Shown piece by piece: positions 16,527-25,582 of a stretch of 64,000 bases of DNA. The position numbers and the translations under genes were made by a program. The DNA is taken from positions 165,161-229,160 of the forward strand of contig NZ_JNYJ01000003.1 in NCBI RefSeq assembly GCF_000716715.1, written 5' to 3'. The stretch is from Dactylosporangium aurantiacum (GTDB lineage: Bacteria > Actinomycetota > Actinomycetes > Mycobacteriales > Micromonosporaceae). Each line of letters starts with the position of its first letter. Position 1 is the first letter of the stretch. The notes under the pieces are model-generated. The model was given only the letters and a program-made list of their open reading frames with translations, ran no database searches and was not told the origin of the DNA.

Positions 16527-17074
16527 GCGGCCACCCCCGCCACCGCCGCGGCGCCGGCCTCGATGGCCCGGGCGTTCGCGGGCGCGTGCTGGCGCCGGTA
16601 CGGCGGCAGCAGCTCCTCCATCGCCGCGGTCAGCGACGCCGGCTCGACCATCGCCGTCAGGGCGTTGTAGGCACCGAGCAGCACGAACCCGGACGCCTGC
16701 GGCGCCTCGACCGCCTTGGCGGTGCCCATCGCGTCGACCTCGAAGACGCGCAGGTCGGCGCGGAAGCCGTCGGGGTCGACGAGCGGGGTGTTGGCCACGA
16801 CGATGCCGCCGGTGCGCACCCGGTCCTGCACGCCCTCGGCGAAGCGGTGGTGGGCGAAGATCGCCGACCAGGCCGACGGCAGGATCGGCAGGGCCCGCAG
16901 CGGCGCGTCGCCGACGACGACGCCGGCCTTGGACGGTCCGCCGCGCATCTCGCCGCCGTAGTCCGCGGCGAGCATCGCGTAGCGGCCCTCCCGGGTGGCG
17001 GCGAGGGCGAGGGTCTTGGCGAGGAGCTGGATGCCCTGCCCGCCGACCCCGGTGACGATGAGCTCCCGCTCCAT
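16523..17074 (-). CDS. 2-oxoacid:ferredoxin oxidoreductase, gamma subunit
   Basis: 183 residues. The N-terminal TGVGGQGIQLLAKTLALAA motif and YGGEMRGGPS are typical of the gamma (CoA-binding) subunit. The ATG at 17074 has AGGGAGG upstream. It is the first gene of the operon gamma-alpha-beta-GntR-ferredoxin. The AT-rich spacer before it (17075-17151) separates it from the divergent zinc alcohol dehydrogenase gene and holds a probable GntR operator. Confidence 0.92.
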   Translation of the reverse strand: MERELIVTGVGGQGIQLLAKTLALAATREGRYAMLAADYGGEMRGGPSKAGVVVGDAPLRALPILPSAWSAIFAHHRFAEGVQDRVRTGGIVVANTPLVDPDGFRADLRVFEVDAMGTAKAVEAPQASGFVLLGAYNALTAMVEPASLTAAMEELLPPYRRQHAPANARAIEAGAAAVAGVAA

Positions 17075-17094
17075 CCGTGCCTCCCTTGACGAGA

Positions 17095-17109
17095 TTTGAA
17101 TATTGAATA
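17095..17109 (-). promoter_or_regulatory. 7-bp direct repeat, candidate GntR operator in divergent spacer
   Basis: On the minus strand this reads TATTCAATATTCAAA, two tandem TATTCAA units. It lies between the divergent oxidoreductase and alcohol dehydrogenase operons. It resembles the paired TATCAAA units at 54739 and 55616 near the other FCD-type GntR gene. AT-rich sequence is rare in this window. Binding is inferred. Confidence 0.5.
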
Positions 17110-17151
17110 CAAAATCTGATCGCACCGTCAAGCGGTCGAGGAGAGCAGCAG

Positions 17152-18255
17152 ATGCGGGCTTTGGTACTGCGTGGCTTCGGCGACGCCACCGTCGAGGAGG
17201 TCCCGGACCCGGTCCCCGGGCCGGACGAGGTCGTCGTCGACGTCGCCTGCGTCCAGCCGAGCGTCACGGAGTGCATGCTGATCGCCGGCGACCCGGTCGC
17301 CATGCACGACGTGCTCGCCGCCCGGCTCGCGGCCGGCCCGACCCGCTTCGGCGGCCACGAGTTCGCCGGCGTCGTCAACGGTCCCGGACCGTTCCCGCCG
17401 GGGACCCGGGTGACGGCCGTGGAGACCGCGGCCTGCCGGGCGTGCGCCGCCTGCCGGCGGGACCGGCCCGACGCCTGCCCGTCCCCGGCGGTCCTCGGCT
17501 TCACCCGGCCCGGCGCGTTCGCCGAGAAGGTCGCCGTGCCCGCCACGTCGCTCGTCGCGGTGCCGGACGGGGTCACCGCGTCGCAGGCCGCCGCCGTGCA
17601 ACCCCTCGCCGGGGCGCTGCACGGGCACGCGATCGCCGAGGTCCGGCCCGGCGACAGCGTCCTGATCCTCGGCGCCGGCGTCATGGGCGTGCTGCACACG
17701 CAGGTCGCCCGGCACGGGGGCGCCGGCCAGATCATCGTCACCGGCCGCAGCCCCGCCAAGCGGCGCCTGGCCCTCGAGGCGGGCGCCGACCTGGTCCTCG
17801 ACGCGGCCGACGACGTGCTCCCCGCGGTCCTCGACGCGACCGGCGGCATCGGCGCCGACGTGGTGTTCGAGACCGCCGGCGGCACCCCGGGCGCGGGCCT
17901 GGCCGGCACGTCCACGCTGGAGCTCGCCGCCCGCTGCGTGCGCCGGGGCGGGCGGATCGTCATGGTCGCGGTCCTGCCCCGGCGGGCGACCGCGCCGCTG
18001 GGCCTGCTCCGGGAGCGGGCGGTGGCGCTGCTGCACCCGCGCTCCGGCGCGGGCGGCTACTCCCCCGGCGGTGGCGCCTTCGAGCAGGCGCTGCGGCTCA
18101 TCCGCCGCGGCGACGTGGACGTCGACCGCCTCGTCACCCACCGCCTCGACGGCGTGGACGCGCTGCCGAAGGCCCTGGACATCACCCGCGACAAGGCCGC
18201 CCACGGCGCGGCCGGCCCGGCCCAGGTCACCGTCGGCCCGTGGGGATGGTCATGA
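17152..18255 (+). CDS. Zinc-type medium-chain alcohol dehydrogenase
   Basis: 367 residues. Seen: GGHEFAGVV (catalytic zinc His-Glu), four structural zinc cysteines in CRACAACRRDRPDAC, and the NAD(P) motif LGAGVMG. The usual first catalytic Cys position reads CVQPSVTEC, so the zinc ligand set may be unusual. It oxidises or reduces an alcohol/aldehyde with NAD(P). The ATG is preceded by GAGGAGAG. It overlaps the AMP-ligase gene by four bases (ATGA) and is divergent from the 2-oxoacid oxidoreductase operon, so alcohol to aldehyde or acid to acyl-CoA would be a plausible local sequence. Confidence 0.9.
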   Translation: MRALVLRGFGDATVEEVPDPVPGPDEVVVDVACVQPSVTECMLIAGDPVAMHDVLAARLAAGPTRFGGHEFAGVVNGPGPFPPGTRVTAVETAACRACAACRRDRPDACPSPAVLGFTRPGAFAEKVAVPATSLVAVPDGVTASQAAAVQPLAGALHGHAIAEVRPGDSVLILGAGVMGVLHTQVARHGGAGQIIVTGRSPAKRRLALEAGADLVLDAADDVLPAVLDATGGIGADVVFETAGGTPGAGLAGTSTLELAARCVRRGGRIVMVAVLPRRATAPLGLLRERAVALLHPRSGAGGYSPGGGAFEQALRLIRRGDVDVDRLVTHRLDGVDALPKALDITRDKAAHGAAGPAQVTVGPWGWS

Positions 18256-19673
18256 GCCTGCTCATCGGGGACATCGTGACCCTCGCCGCGCTGACCGTGC
18301 CCCGGCAGACGGCCGCCACCCTCGGTCCCGACGCGCTGACGTTCGCCGAGCTCGACACGGCCGCCAACCGGACCGCGAACGCCCTCGCCGGGCACGGCGT
18401 CGGCGCCGGTGACGTCGTGCTGTGGTGCGCCGCGCTGACCCTGCGCTCGCTGGACGTGTTCGTCGCCTGCGCCCGGCTCGGCGCCGTGTTCGCCCCGCTC
18501 AACCCCGGGCTGCCGGAGCCCGAGCGCGACGCCGTCCGGCGGTATCTGGACCCGCGGCTCGTGCTGTCGGACCAGCGGTGGCGGGAGGCGGACGTCGTAC
18601 ACCACGCGACGCTGGACGGCGGCGCGAGCACCTTCGCGCGCCGGCCGGTCGACGACCGCGCCCCGCACATCGTCTACCTCACCAGCGGCAGCACCGGCAC
18701 GCCGAAGGGCGCGCTGGTCAGCCATCGGGCGAGCTGGCTGCGGTCGGCACCGGGCGGCGGCACGTTCACCAGCGGCCTGCGCGGCCCCGGCGGCGTGGTG
18801 TGCACGTTCCCCCTGTACCACTACGGCGGCTGGCACTACGTGATGGAGGCCTGGCAGCACCGCACCGCCGTGCACCTGGTCCCCCGCGCCGACGCCGGCT
18901 CCGTGATCGACGTGGTCCAGCGGCGGCGCCCCTCGGCGCTGTACTGCATCCCGGCCGTCTGGGAGCGGCTGCTGGACCCCGAGCACCACCGCGCCGACCT
19001 GCGCTCGCTGCTGCACGCCGACACGGGCACCTCCGCCGTCGCGGCCGACCTCGTCGAGCGGATCAAGGCCCGGCTCCCCGGCACGACCACGACCATCCTG
19101 TACGGCTCCACCGAGGCCGGGCGGATGGCCGCCCTGCACGACCACGACCTGGCCCGCAAGCCCGGCAGCGTCGGGCGGCCCGCGACCCCGAACGCGCTGT
19201 GGCTGGCCGCCGACGGCGAGGTCTGCGTCGCGGGCCCCGCCCTCATGGACGGCTACCTCGGCGCCGCCCCGCTCACCGGCGAGTACCGCTCCGGCGACCT
19301 CGGCCACCTCGACGAGGAGGGCTACCTGTTCCTGACCGGCCGCACCCGCGAGGTCATCCGCACCGGCGGCGAGTCCGTCGGCCCCGCCGAGGTCGAGCAC
19401 GCGCTGCGTGACCTGCCGGGCGTCCTCGACGTCGCGGTCGTCGGCCTGCCCGACGCCACCTGGGGCGAGGTCGTGTGCGCGGTGTTCGTCCTGCCCGACG
19501 GCGCCCCACCGCCGACGGTGGCGCAGGTCCGCTCCCATGTGGACGGCCGGCTCGCCGGGTTCAAGGTGCCCCGCCGGGTCGCGACGGCGGCGACGATCCC
19601 GCGGACCCCGGCGACCGGCCAGATCCAGCGCGGCCGGCTGCGCGAGCTGCTCACCGGCCCGCCGGTCCGCTGA
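18252..19673 (+). CDS. AMP-dependent acyl-CoA synthetase/ligase
   Basis: 473 residues. The AMP-binding P-loop YLTSGSTGTPKGAL, the YGSTEAG motif, the YRSGDLGHLDEEGYLFLTGR hinge and a C-terminal lysine region (PATGQIQRGRL) are seen. The last motif has Gln-Arg in place of the usual catalytic Gly-Lys, so the adenylation lysine may be missing or displaced. The protein is shorter than most FadD enzymes. The ATG at 18252 overlaps the alcohol dehydrogenase stop. It ends inside a perfect hairpin shared with the convergent fxsT gene. Confidence 0.88.
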   Translation: MSLLIGDIVTLAALTVPRQTAATLGPDALTFAELDTAANRTANALAGHGVGAGDVVLWCAALTLRSLDVFVACARLGAVFAPLNPGLPEPERDAVRRYLDPRLVLSDQRWREADVVHHATLDGGASTFARRPVDDRAPHIVYLTSGSTGTPKGALVSHRASWLRSAPGGGTFTSGLRGPGGVVCTFPLYHYGGWHYVMEAWQHRTAVHLVPRADAGSVIDVVQRRRPSALYCIPAVWERLLDPEHHRADLRSLLHADTGTSAVAADLVERIKARLPGTTTTILYGSTEAGRMAALHDHDLARKPGSVGRPATPNALWLAADGEVCVAGPALMDGYLGAAPLTGEYRSGDLGHLDEEGYLFLTGRTREVIRTGGESVGPAEVEHALRDLPGVLDVAVVGLPDATWGEVVCAVFVLPDGAPPPTVAQVRSHVDGRLAGFKVPRRVATAATIPRTPATGQIQRGRLRELLTGPPVR

Positions 19674-19689
19674 GCGCGGACCGGCGGGC
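19657..19689. terminator. Perfect 14-bp bidirectional hairpin terminator
   Basis: GCCCGCCGGTCCGC pairs perfectly with GCGGACCGGCGGGC around the loop TGAGC. The loop contains the TGA stop of the AMP-ligase, and the right arm ends nine bases before the fxsT stop. One structure can stop transcription from both convergent genes. Confidence 0.8.
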
Positions 19690-19697
19690 GCGGCGGG

Positions 19698-22600
19698 TCA
19701 GATCGGGTGCGGGTCCAGGACCCGGTGCAGGAACCGGCCCTCCTGCAGCGCCTTGACCGCCGGGTGCGCCTCGCCGAGGGCGGCGGCGAGGTCGGCGACG
19801 ACCTGCGGGTCGGCGGCCCTGGTGCCGTCGGCCGGCTCCATCAGGGTGGCGTTCGCGCGGGCCCGCAGCGCGTCGGGGTGCCTGGCGCCGAGCACCTCCG
19901 CGGTCAGGGCCGCGACCGGGCCGGCGATCGCCACCGCCTCCTCGGCGCGGTCCTGCTCGTGCAGGATGATCGCCCGGTTCATCCGTGCCGCGAGGAGAAA
20001 CGGGTGCCGGTCGTGGAGGGCGTCGGTGAGCCCGGCGCAGGCCGCCTCCGCGGCCGCCAGGGCGGCGTCGAGGTCGCCGCGCGCCCGCTCGATCGCGGAC
20101 AGGTTGTTGTCGCAGACGAGGGTGTGCGGATGCGTGGAGCCGAGCAGCCGGGTGTACTCGGTGCGCACCGCCTCCGTCTCGGCCCGCGCCGTGTCGATCC
20201 GCCCCACCGACAGCAGGTTGGTCGCGCGGCTCAGCCGGCAGGCGAGGGTCTCCGGGTGCTCCGCGCCGAACTGGCGATCCAGGGCCTCGTAGCACTCGTC
20301 CAGGATCGGCTGGGCGTCACCGGCCCGGCCGGCGCTGCGGATCGACACGGCGAGGTTGACCCGGGCCCCGAGGGTCCACACCGACTCCGTGCCCCGGATG
20401 TCGGTGTAGCCGGCCACGACCTCGTTGAGCAGCGCGATGGACCGGTCGTAGTCGCCGAGCTCGCGCAGGTCCCGGGCGAGGGAGCCCTGCGAGAACAGGG
20501 TGAAGAACGTGCGGCGGCCCAGGACCCGCTCGCGGCGCTGGATCACCAGCTCGTCCTGCTCCCGGGCGAGGTCGAAGTGCCCGGCGAGGCGCAGCGACGA
20601 GGCCAGGTTGTGCTGCGCGGCCAGGGTCCGCGGGTACTCCTCGCCGTACTCCTGCGACCAGGTCGCGAACGTGGTGCGGTCGCGCTCCATCGCCTGCCCG
20701 TAGTGGCCGAGGGCGCGCAGGTCGGCACCGAGGCCGCCGGCCGTCATCAGGGTGTCGGCGCCGGCCTCGCCGAGCAGGTCGGTCTGCTGGCGCAGCGTCT
20801 CGGTGTCCAGGGCGAGCGCCTCCTGGACCCGGCCGAGCTCGCGCAGCGCGTTGGCGTGGTTGAACTGCGCCCGCAGCAGCGGCACCAGCAGCCGCTCCCG
20901 TGCCGCCGGGTCCGTGGTGGCCTGCAGCCGGGTCCGCCACGCCGCCTCGATCCGCTTGGCCAGGGCGTGGCTCTGGTCGACGGAGCCGCGGATCCACACG
21001 TACCGGATGCGGTCGACCATCAGCTCCAGCACGGCCGGCTCGTCGGAGGCCAGCGCGATCTCGAACAGCGACCCGGTCCGCGACTCCGCCAGGTGCGGCC
21101 AGAGCATCCGGTACCGGTCCCAGGTGGTCGCGTTGTCCACGTCGTCCTCGGGCCGCACGGCGACGAAGACCCGCAGCACGTCGCGTTGCGTCTCCTCGAC
21201 CCGCTCCGGCGACATCCGGCCGCGCACGACGTTCTGCAGGATCCGGTGCACCTGGATGCGGCGGGCGCCGTTGTCGAGCTTGAGCAGGGCCAGCCGGTTG
21301 AGCTGCTGGATGAGCTTGGCGGCGCTGGGGCGGCGCAGCAGGGTCGCGTCGACGCGGCGCAGCAGGTCGAGCATCGCGTTGTTGTTCAGCAGGTCCAGGG
21401 CGATGTCGGGGGCGAGCACGGAGCAGATCTCCAGCAGCCGGTAGGCGGCGGGCGAGCTCTCCTCGAGCTGGTTGAGCGACACGTCCCACACCGCGTTGAC
21501 CGTGGCGTCGGTCTCGCCGGCGGCGATCTGCTCGCGGTACTGCGCCGGGGTCGTGCCGCTGGAGGCCAGCAGCGCGCCGCCGACCGCGACCGCGATCGGC
21601 AGGTCGCCGAGCAGCTCGGCGATCTGGCCGGCCTCCGCGTCGGAGATGGTCTTGACGCGGCGGCGCAGGTGCGCCTTGCTCTCCTCGCGGGTGAACACGT
21701 CGACAGCGATCGCCTCGGCGCTGTCGCCCCAGGTCTGGTTGCGGGTCGTGGCGATCACGTGGCCGTGGCCGCCGGAGGGCAGGAAGCGCTCGATGTCGGC
21801 GAACTCGTCGACGTTGTCGAAGACGATCAGCCAGCGGGCGTACTCGGTGGTGCGGCTCAGCGCCTCCTGCACGGCGCGGATGCCCAGCTCCACGTTCTGC
21901 TGGCGGGGCAGGCCCATGCGCTCGCCGAGGTCGGCGAAGGCGGTGTCGATGAGCACCTTGGGCTCGGCGTTGATCCAGTAGACGAGGTCGTAGGCGGCGC
22001 CGAAGCGGTGCACGTACTCCAGCGCCACCTGGGTCTTGCCGACGCCGCCGAGCCCGTACAGCACGGCCAGCGCCGGCGCCCCGGGACGGGACTGGCGCAG
22101 CGCCACGCGCAGCGCGTTGAGCGTCGCGTCGCGGCCGGTGAACTGGACGTTGGCGACCGGCGCGTTGGTGACGTCCGGGCCGCGGCCCGGGTAGCGGCCG
22201 GCGACGCCGTCGGGGTTCGCGCCGGCGTCCAGGGCCGGCCGGCCCAGCAGCGCGGTGATCTTCGCGATGGCCTCCCGGGCCGGCAGGCCGGACAGGAACA
22301 CCGAGGAATCGGCGGCGATGCCGGGCAGCGGCGGGGTCTCGTCGACGTAGACGGCGAGCGCCCCCTCGGCCAGCGGCAGGCCGGCCTCCACGTAGGACGA
22401 CGACGCGATGATCAGCGAGCGCGGCGGGCGGGCGGACCGCTCCGCCTGCGCGGGGTCGAGCACGGTGACGCCGATCGCGGCGAGGAGCCGCTCCATCCAC
22501 TCGTGCCACACCTGGTCCCGCGGGGCGTGCCGCAGCACGACCCCGGCGGTGCGCACGACCTGCTTGCGCTGGAACCGCTCGCGCCAGCGCATCCGCAGCG

Positions 22601-23558
22601 CGTCGTCGAGCTTCGGCATGGAGGTGACCTTGCCGTCGGTGATCGCCGCGGTGATGTTCTCGTACGCGGTGAGCAGCGACGTCTTCGCCCCGCGCTGGTC
22701 GCCGAAGGTCGCGAGCGTCTCCTCGTAGGCGTACCAGGCCAGGTAGGGCACCTCGACGTCGAACCAGTAGCGGTCGCGCTCGGCCTCGGTCAGCCCGCTG
22801 GGCAGCCCGGCGAAGCGCAGCATCGCGTGCGAGCGCCCGGCCTCGGCCTTCTCCTTCTCGGCGGGGTCGACCCGCATCGGCACCGGCAGGACCCGGATCT
22901 TGCGGTTCTGGTACTGCCCGCTCACGGCCTGGCCGACCGTCGCGGCGCCGTCGATGCCCTGCTCGCTGAAGGTGAAGCAGTCGACGAGGACGTCCGGCAG
23001 GTGGATCGTGCAGATGTCGGCGACGTCGCTGAGGCCGGTGCGGCTGTCGATGAGGGTGTAGTCGTAGTTGGCCTTCATGTCGGCGCGCAGCGCGTCGAAC
23101 AGCTTGCCGCCGTCGAGCTTGTCGTAGAAGACGTCCCAGTCCAGCGAGCCGACGGTCGGCTTGTAGTCCTGGTTCTGCCGGCCGGCGGACAGGAAGTCGA
23201 TGCTGCCGCCCTCGGCGAAGTCGTACTGGATCGGGAACGCGAAGCGCTGGGTGTTGGCGAAGTGCCGCTCCCAGCCGTCGGGCAGCTGCCGCGGCTGCTG
23301 GGCGTTGATGCCCTTGTTCTCGAAGTCGCGGATCATGTCGATGACGCCGGCGTGCTGACGGACCGCCGCGGCGTCCAGGAACGGGTTGAAGAACCGGTGC
23401 AGGCCGGGTGACTCCAGGTCCCAGTCGGCCACCAGCACCCGCATGCCCCGCTCGGCGAGGATCCAGGCGACGTTGGCCAGGGCCATGGTCCGGCCGGTGC
23501 CGCCCTTGAACGAGTAGAAGGTGATCACCTGGCCGTTGCGATCCATGATCATCGACAC
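19698..23558 (-). CDS. fxsT: FxsT: ParA-like/NB-ARC/TPR protein of the FxSxx-COOH system
   Basis: 1286 residues. The N-terminal 300 residues are a MinD/ParA-like ATPase with a deviant Walker A, FKGGTGRTMALANVA (K18; Arg23 where Lys is usual), and VADWDLESPGLHRFF. A linker leads to a NB-ARC type STAND NTPase: P-loop YGLGGVGKTQVA near residue 500, LIVFDNVDE (Walker B), IATTRNQ and GDLPIAVAVGGALL. From about residue 870 to the end there are tandem TPR-like repeats. This three-part layout is that of the tetratricopeptide protein named FxsT in FxSxx-COOH peptide clusters. Four bases separate it from fxsC, so it is the last gene of the fxs operon. Its role in the system is not established. Confidence 0.92.
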   Translation of the reverse strand: MSMIMDRNGQVITFYSFKGGTGRTMALANVAWILAERGMRVLVADWDLESPGLHRFFNPFLDAAAVRQHAGVIDMIRDFENKGINAQQPRQLPDGWERHFANTQRFAFPIQYDFAEGGSIDFLSAGRQNQDYKPTVGSLDWDVFYDKLDGGKLFDALRADMKANYDYTLIDSRTGLSDVADICTIHLPDVLVDCFTFSEQGIDGAATVGQAVSGQYQNRKIRVLPVPMRVDPAEKEKAEAGRSHAMLRFAGLPSGLTEAERDRYWFDVEVPYLAWYAYEETLATFGDQRGAKTSLLTAYENITAAITDGKVTSMPKLDDALRMRWRERFQRKQVVRTAGVVLRHAPRDQVWHEWMERLLAAIGVTVLDPAQAERSARPPRSLIIASSSYVEAGLPLAEGALAVYVDETPPLPGIAADSSVFLSGLPAREAIAKITALLGRPALDAGANPDGVAGRYPGRGPDVTNAPVANVQFTGRDATLNALRVALRQSRPGAPALAVLYGLGGVGKTQVALEYVHRFGAAYDLVYWINAEPKVLIDTAFADLGERMGLPRQQNVELGIRAVQEALSRTTEYARWLIVFDNVDEFADIERFLPSGGHGHVIATTRNQTWGDSAEAIAVDVFTREESKAHLRRRVKTISDAEAGQIAELLGDLPIAVAVGGALLASSGTTPAQYREQIAAGETDATVNAVWDVSLNQLEESSPAAYRLLEICSVLAPDIALDLLNNNAMLDLLRRVDATLLRRPSAAKLIQQLNRLALLKLDNGARRIQVHRILQNVVRGRMSPERVEETQRDVLRVFVAVRPEDDVDNATTWDRYRMLWPHLAESRTGSLFEIALASDEPAVLELMVDRIRYVWIRGSVDQSHALAKRIEAAWRTRLQATTDPAARERLLVPLLRAQFNHANALRELGRVQEALALDTETLRQQTDLLGEAGADTLMTAGGLGADLRALGHYGQAMERDRTTFATWSQEYGEEYPRTLAAQHNLASSLRLAGHFDLAREQDELVIQRRERVLGRRTFFTLFSQGSLARDLRELGDYDRSIALLNEVVAGYTDIRGTESVWTLGARVNLAVSIRSAGRAGDAQPILDECYEALDRQFGAEHPETLACRLSRATNLLSVGRIDTARAETEAVRTEYTRLLGSTHPHTLVCDNNLSAIERARGDLDAALAAAEAACAGLTDALHDRHPFLLAARMNRAIILHEQDRAEEAVAIAGPVAALTAEVLGARHPDALRARANATLMEPADGTRAADPQVVADLAAALGEAHPAVKALQEGRFLHRVLDPHPI

Positions 23559-23562
23559 GCTC

Positions 23563-24780
23563 TCAGAAGGTGGGCTCGGACGACTGGTCGCCGGTGGGCA
23601 GGCGCAGCCGCGGCGACGGGAGCTGGTGCGAGGGGAACATCGGTGCGTTCTTCAGATACTGCCGGCGTGCCTCGCTGATCAGCCGGGGCATGTCCGACAC
23701 GAACTCGGCCAGACCGCGCAGCTGCCTGGCCGGCGGGCGATCCATCTGCTGCAGCATATCTTCCACCCGCCCGGCCAACCGGGCCCCCTGATCCGCGGTG
23801 CGGCGGTCCGCGGCGTCGAACGCGATCACCGGGATCGCCCACGGTGGCAGGACCCGCAGCACGCCGGCCAGCTCACGGTCCAGTCCCGCGCCGTCGATGT
23901 ACCACGGGTCGATGAGCAGCACGGCCGGGCGGGTGTCCAGCAGGTTGCCGACGGTCGGCACGTCCGTGACGTACGTGGCCAGATTCAGCCGTTCGGCTGA
24001 CGACGCGACGTACTCGGCGGCCGGCAGCGCGTCCGCGTCGTGGAACGGCCGCCACTGGGTCGCGTCGTCGGTGTAGTCCTCGGGGTCGGCGCCGGAGGAC
24101 ACCTCGGCGCGGACCGGCGCGGCCACCACGACCACGAACTGCGCCTGGTCCCTGGGGATCGGCTCCGGGGTCGGCGGCGGCGCCGGCGACGGCGGCAGCG
24201 GGTGGTGCGTGGCGACGTCGGCGATCTCCGCCGCGACTCGGGCCAGGACGTTGCGGTACTCGTCGCGGTACATCGAGAAGCGGGACAGGGCGCGCAGCCC
24301 GTCCTTCTGGTACGCCTCGATCTCCGGGGCGACGGCGAGCGCCGCGGCGACCTCCGGGCGCTGCTCCCACGGCGGCAGCGGGTCCCACAGCACCGGCTGG
24401 ATGTGCCGGTGGGAGCCCGCGACCGGCGTGGCCTTGAGCCGGGCCCGGAACGACTCCAGCTCGCTCTGCGTCCACGCGTTCTTGAAGTACGTCGCGGAGT
24501 AGAGCGGCACGAACACGTGCGCCGCGCTGAGTGCCAGCGTGCGGGCCTCGTTCCAGTCGGTGCCCGGCGGCAGCTCGGTGTCCAGGAAGCCGACCCGGTG
24601 CTCGGGCGCGGCCCCGACGAGCGGGCGCAGCTGGGCGGACAGGTCCCCGAAGAACTGCTGCACCTCGAGGTCGGGGTCGGGGGCGAGCCCCTGCAGCGGC
24701 GAGAGGTGCGCGTAGCTGAGGAAGAAGTACGTCTGCCCGGTGGGTTGCCCCGTGGCGCCGGCCTGGTACGCGGGATGCAC
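23563..24780 (-). CDS. fxsC: FxsC: TIR-like protein of the FxSxx-COOH system
   Basis: 405 residues. Residues 17-150 are a TIR-like domain: QTYFFLSYAHLS at the start and a YSATYFKNAWTQSELESF motif in which Trp103 and Glu107 keep the spacing of the TIR NADase W-C-x-x-E pattern (Cys replaced by Thr). A Pro-rich linker (residues 195-210) leads to a C-terminal domain of about 190 residues found in FxsC proteins. The start is GTG at 24780, nine bases after the shorter TIR gene. It may sense or answer the modified peptide; NAD hydrolysis is only a possibility. Confidence 0.88.
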   Translation of the reverse strand: MHPAYQAGATGQPTGQTYFFLSYAHLSPLQGLAPDPDLEVQQFFGDLSAQLRPLVGAAPEHRVGFLDTELPPGTDWNEARTLALSAAHVFVPLYSATYFKNAWTQSELESFRARLKATPVAGSHRHIQPVLWDPLPPWEQRPEVAAALAVAPEIEAYQKDGLRALSRFSMYRDEYRNVLARVAAEIADVATHHPLPPSPAPPPTPEPIPRDQAQFVVVVAAPVRAEVSSGADPEDYTDDATQWRPFHDADALPAAEYVASSAERLNLATYVTDVPTVGNLLDTRPAVLLIDPWYIDGAGLDRELAGVLRVLPPWAIPVIAFDAADRRTADQGARLAGRVEDMLQQMDRPPARQLRGLAEFVSDMPRLISEARRQYLKNAPMFPSHQLPSPRLRLPTGDQSSEPTF

Positions 24781-24789
24781 GGCCCCTCC

Positions 24790-25446
24790 TTACCTGAAGG
24801 TCCGGGAGATGTTCTTGGTGTCCGGCAGGACCCGCCGCTCCACCTGGTGGCTCCAGCACAGGTCACGGATCTGCTGGGCGAGGCGCAGGATGATGCCGTC
24901 GGTGCCTTCCGCGCCGAGTGTGAGCAGGCCGTAGAGCCCCTCGTCGGCGTACTGCTGGGCGAGGTTCTCGTCGGGCAGCCGCTGCGGCGTGAACCGCTGG
25001 ATCTTGTTGATGGCCGCCGGGACCGTGCCGGACTGGGACGGCAGCCACACCACGGGGATCACCGACGTCTCGTGGTGGCCGGGTGCGCCGGGCCGCCGGT
25101 GGATCGGCCGCTCGGTGAACGCGTTCCACTCCAGGGCGCAGTACTCGCTCTTCATGTACGCCGGGGAGAGCAGCGCGACGAACACCTGGCAGGTGCCGAC
25201 CGCGTGCAGCAGCTCCGGGCGCCACTCCTCACCACCGGTCATGGCCAGGTCCATGAACCCCGGATCCGCGCCGGTCTCCCGGTAGACGAGGTTGTTGAGG
25301 TGGCTGGACAGGTCGGTGAACAGCTGCTTGACCCGCAGGTTCGGATCCGGCTGCGCGATCGGTCCCCGCCGCAGCCGGGTCATCCGCGCGTAGCTGAGGA
25401 AGAACAGGGGCGCGGTCGCATCCAGGTCCGGCTCGACCTCGGGCAC
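24790..25446 (-). CDS. Second TIR-like protein of the Fxs operon
   Basis: 218 residues, essentially one TIR-like domain. Seen: APLFFLSYARMTRL at the N-terminus, a region resembling the first half of FxsC, and SPAYMKSEYCALEWNAF, where Cys103 and Glu106 match the catalytic S-x-W-C-x-x-E motif of TIR NADases (Trp replaced by Tyr). It may be a paralogue of the FxsC N-terminal domain. The GTG start is preceded by a 136-base gap to fxsB, which holds no gene. Enzyme activity is not shown. Confidence 0.85.
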   Translation of the reverse strand: MPEVEPDLDATAPLFFLSYARMTRLRRGPIAQPDPNLRVKQLFTDLSSHLNNLVYRETGADPGFMDLAMTGGEEWRPELLHAVGTCQVFVALLSPAYMKSEYCALEWNAFTERPIHRRPGAPGHHETSVIPVVWLPSQSGTVPAAINKIQRFTPQRLPDENLAQQYADEGLYGLLTLGAEGTDGIILRLAQQIRDLCWSHQVERRVLPDTKNISRTFR

Positions 25447-25582
25447 GCGTCGCTCCTGTCCGTCATCGGTTGGTGGATCCAGAGAAGCACAGCGATCGAC
25501 GCGCCGCCATCCCGCTTCGGTCGGCGATCGGCGGGCCGTCCAGCCGGGCGCGCCTGGCCGGCCCGGCCGGCCCGCACCGGTC

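Noticed and set aside
19707..23411. A 1234-codon open frame antisense to fxsT
   Set aside because: It shows no family motif, is rich in Arg, Gly, Val and Gln as expected from the reverse of a GC-rich gene, and fxsT on the other strand has clear domains.
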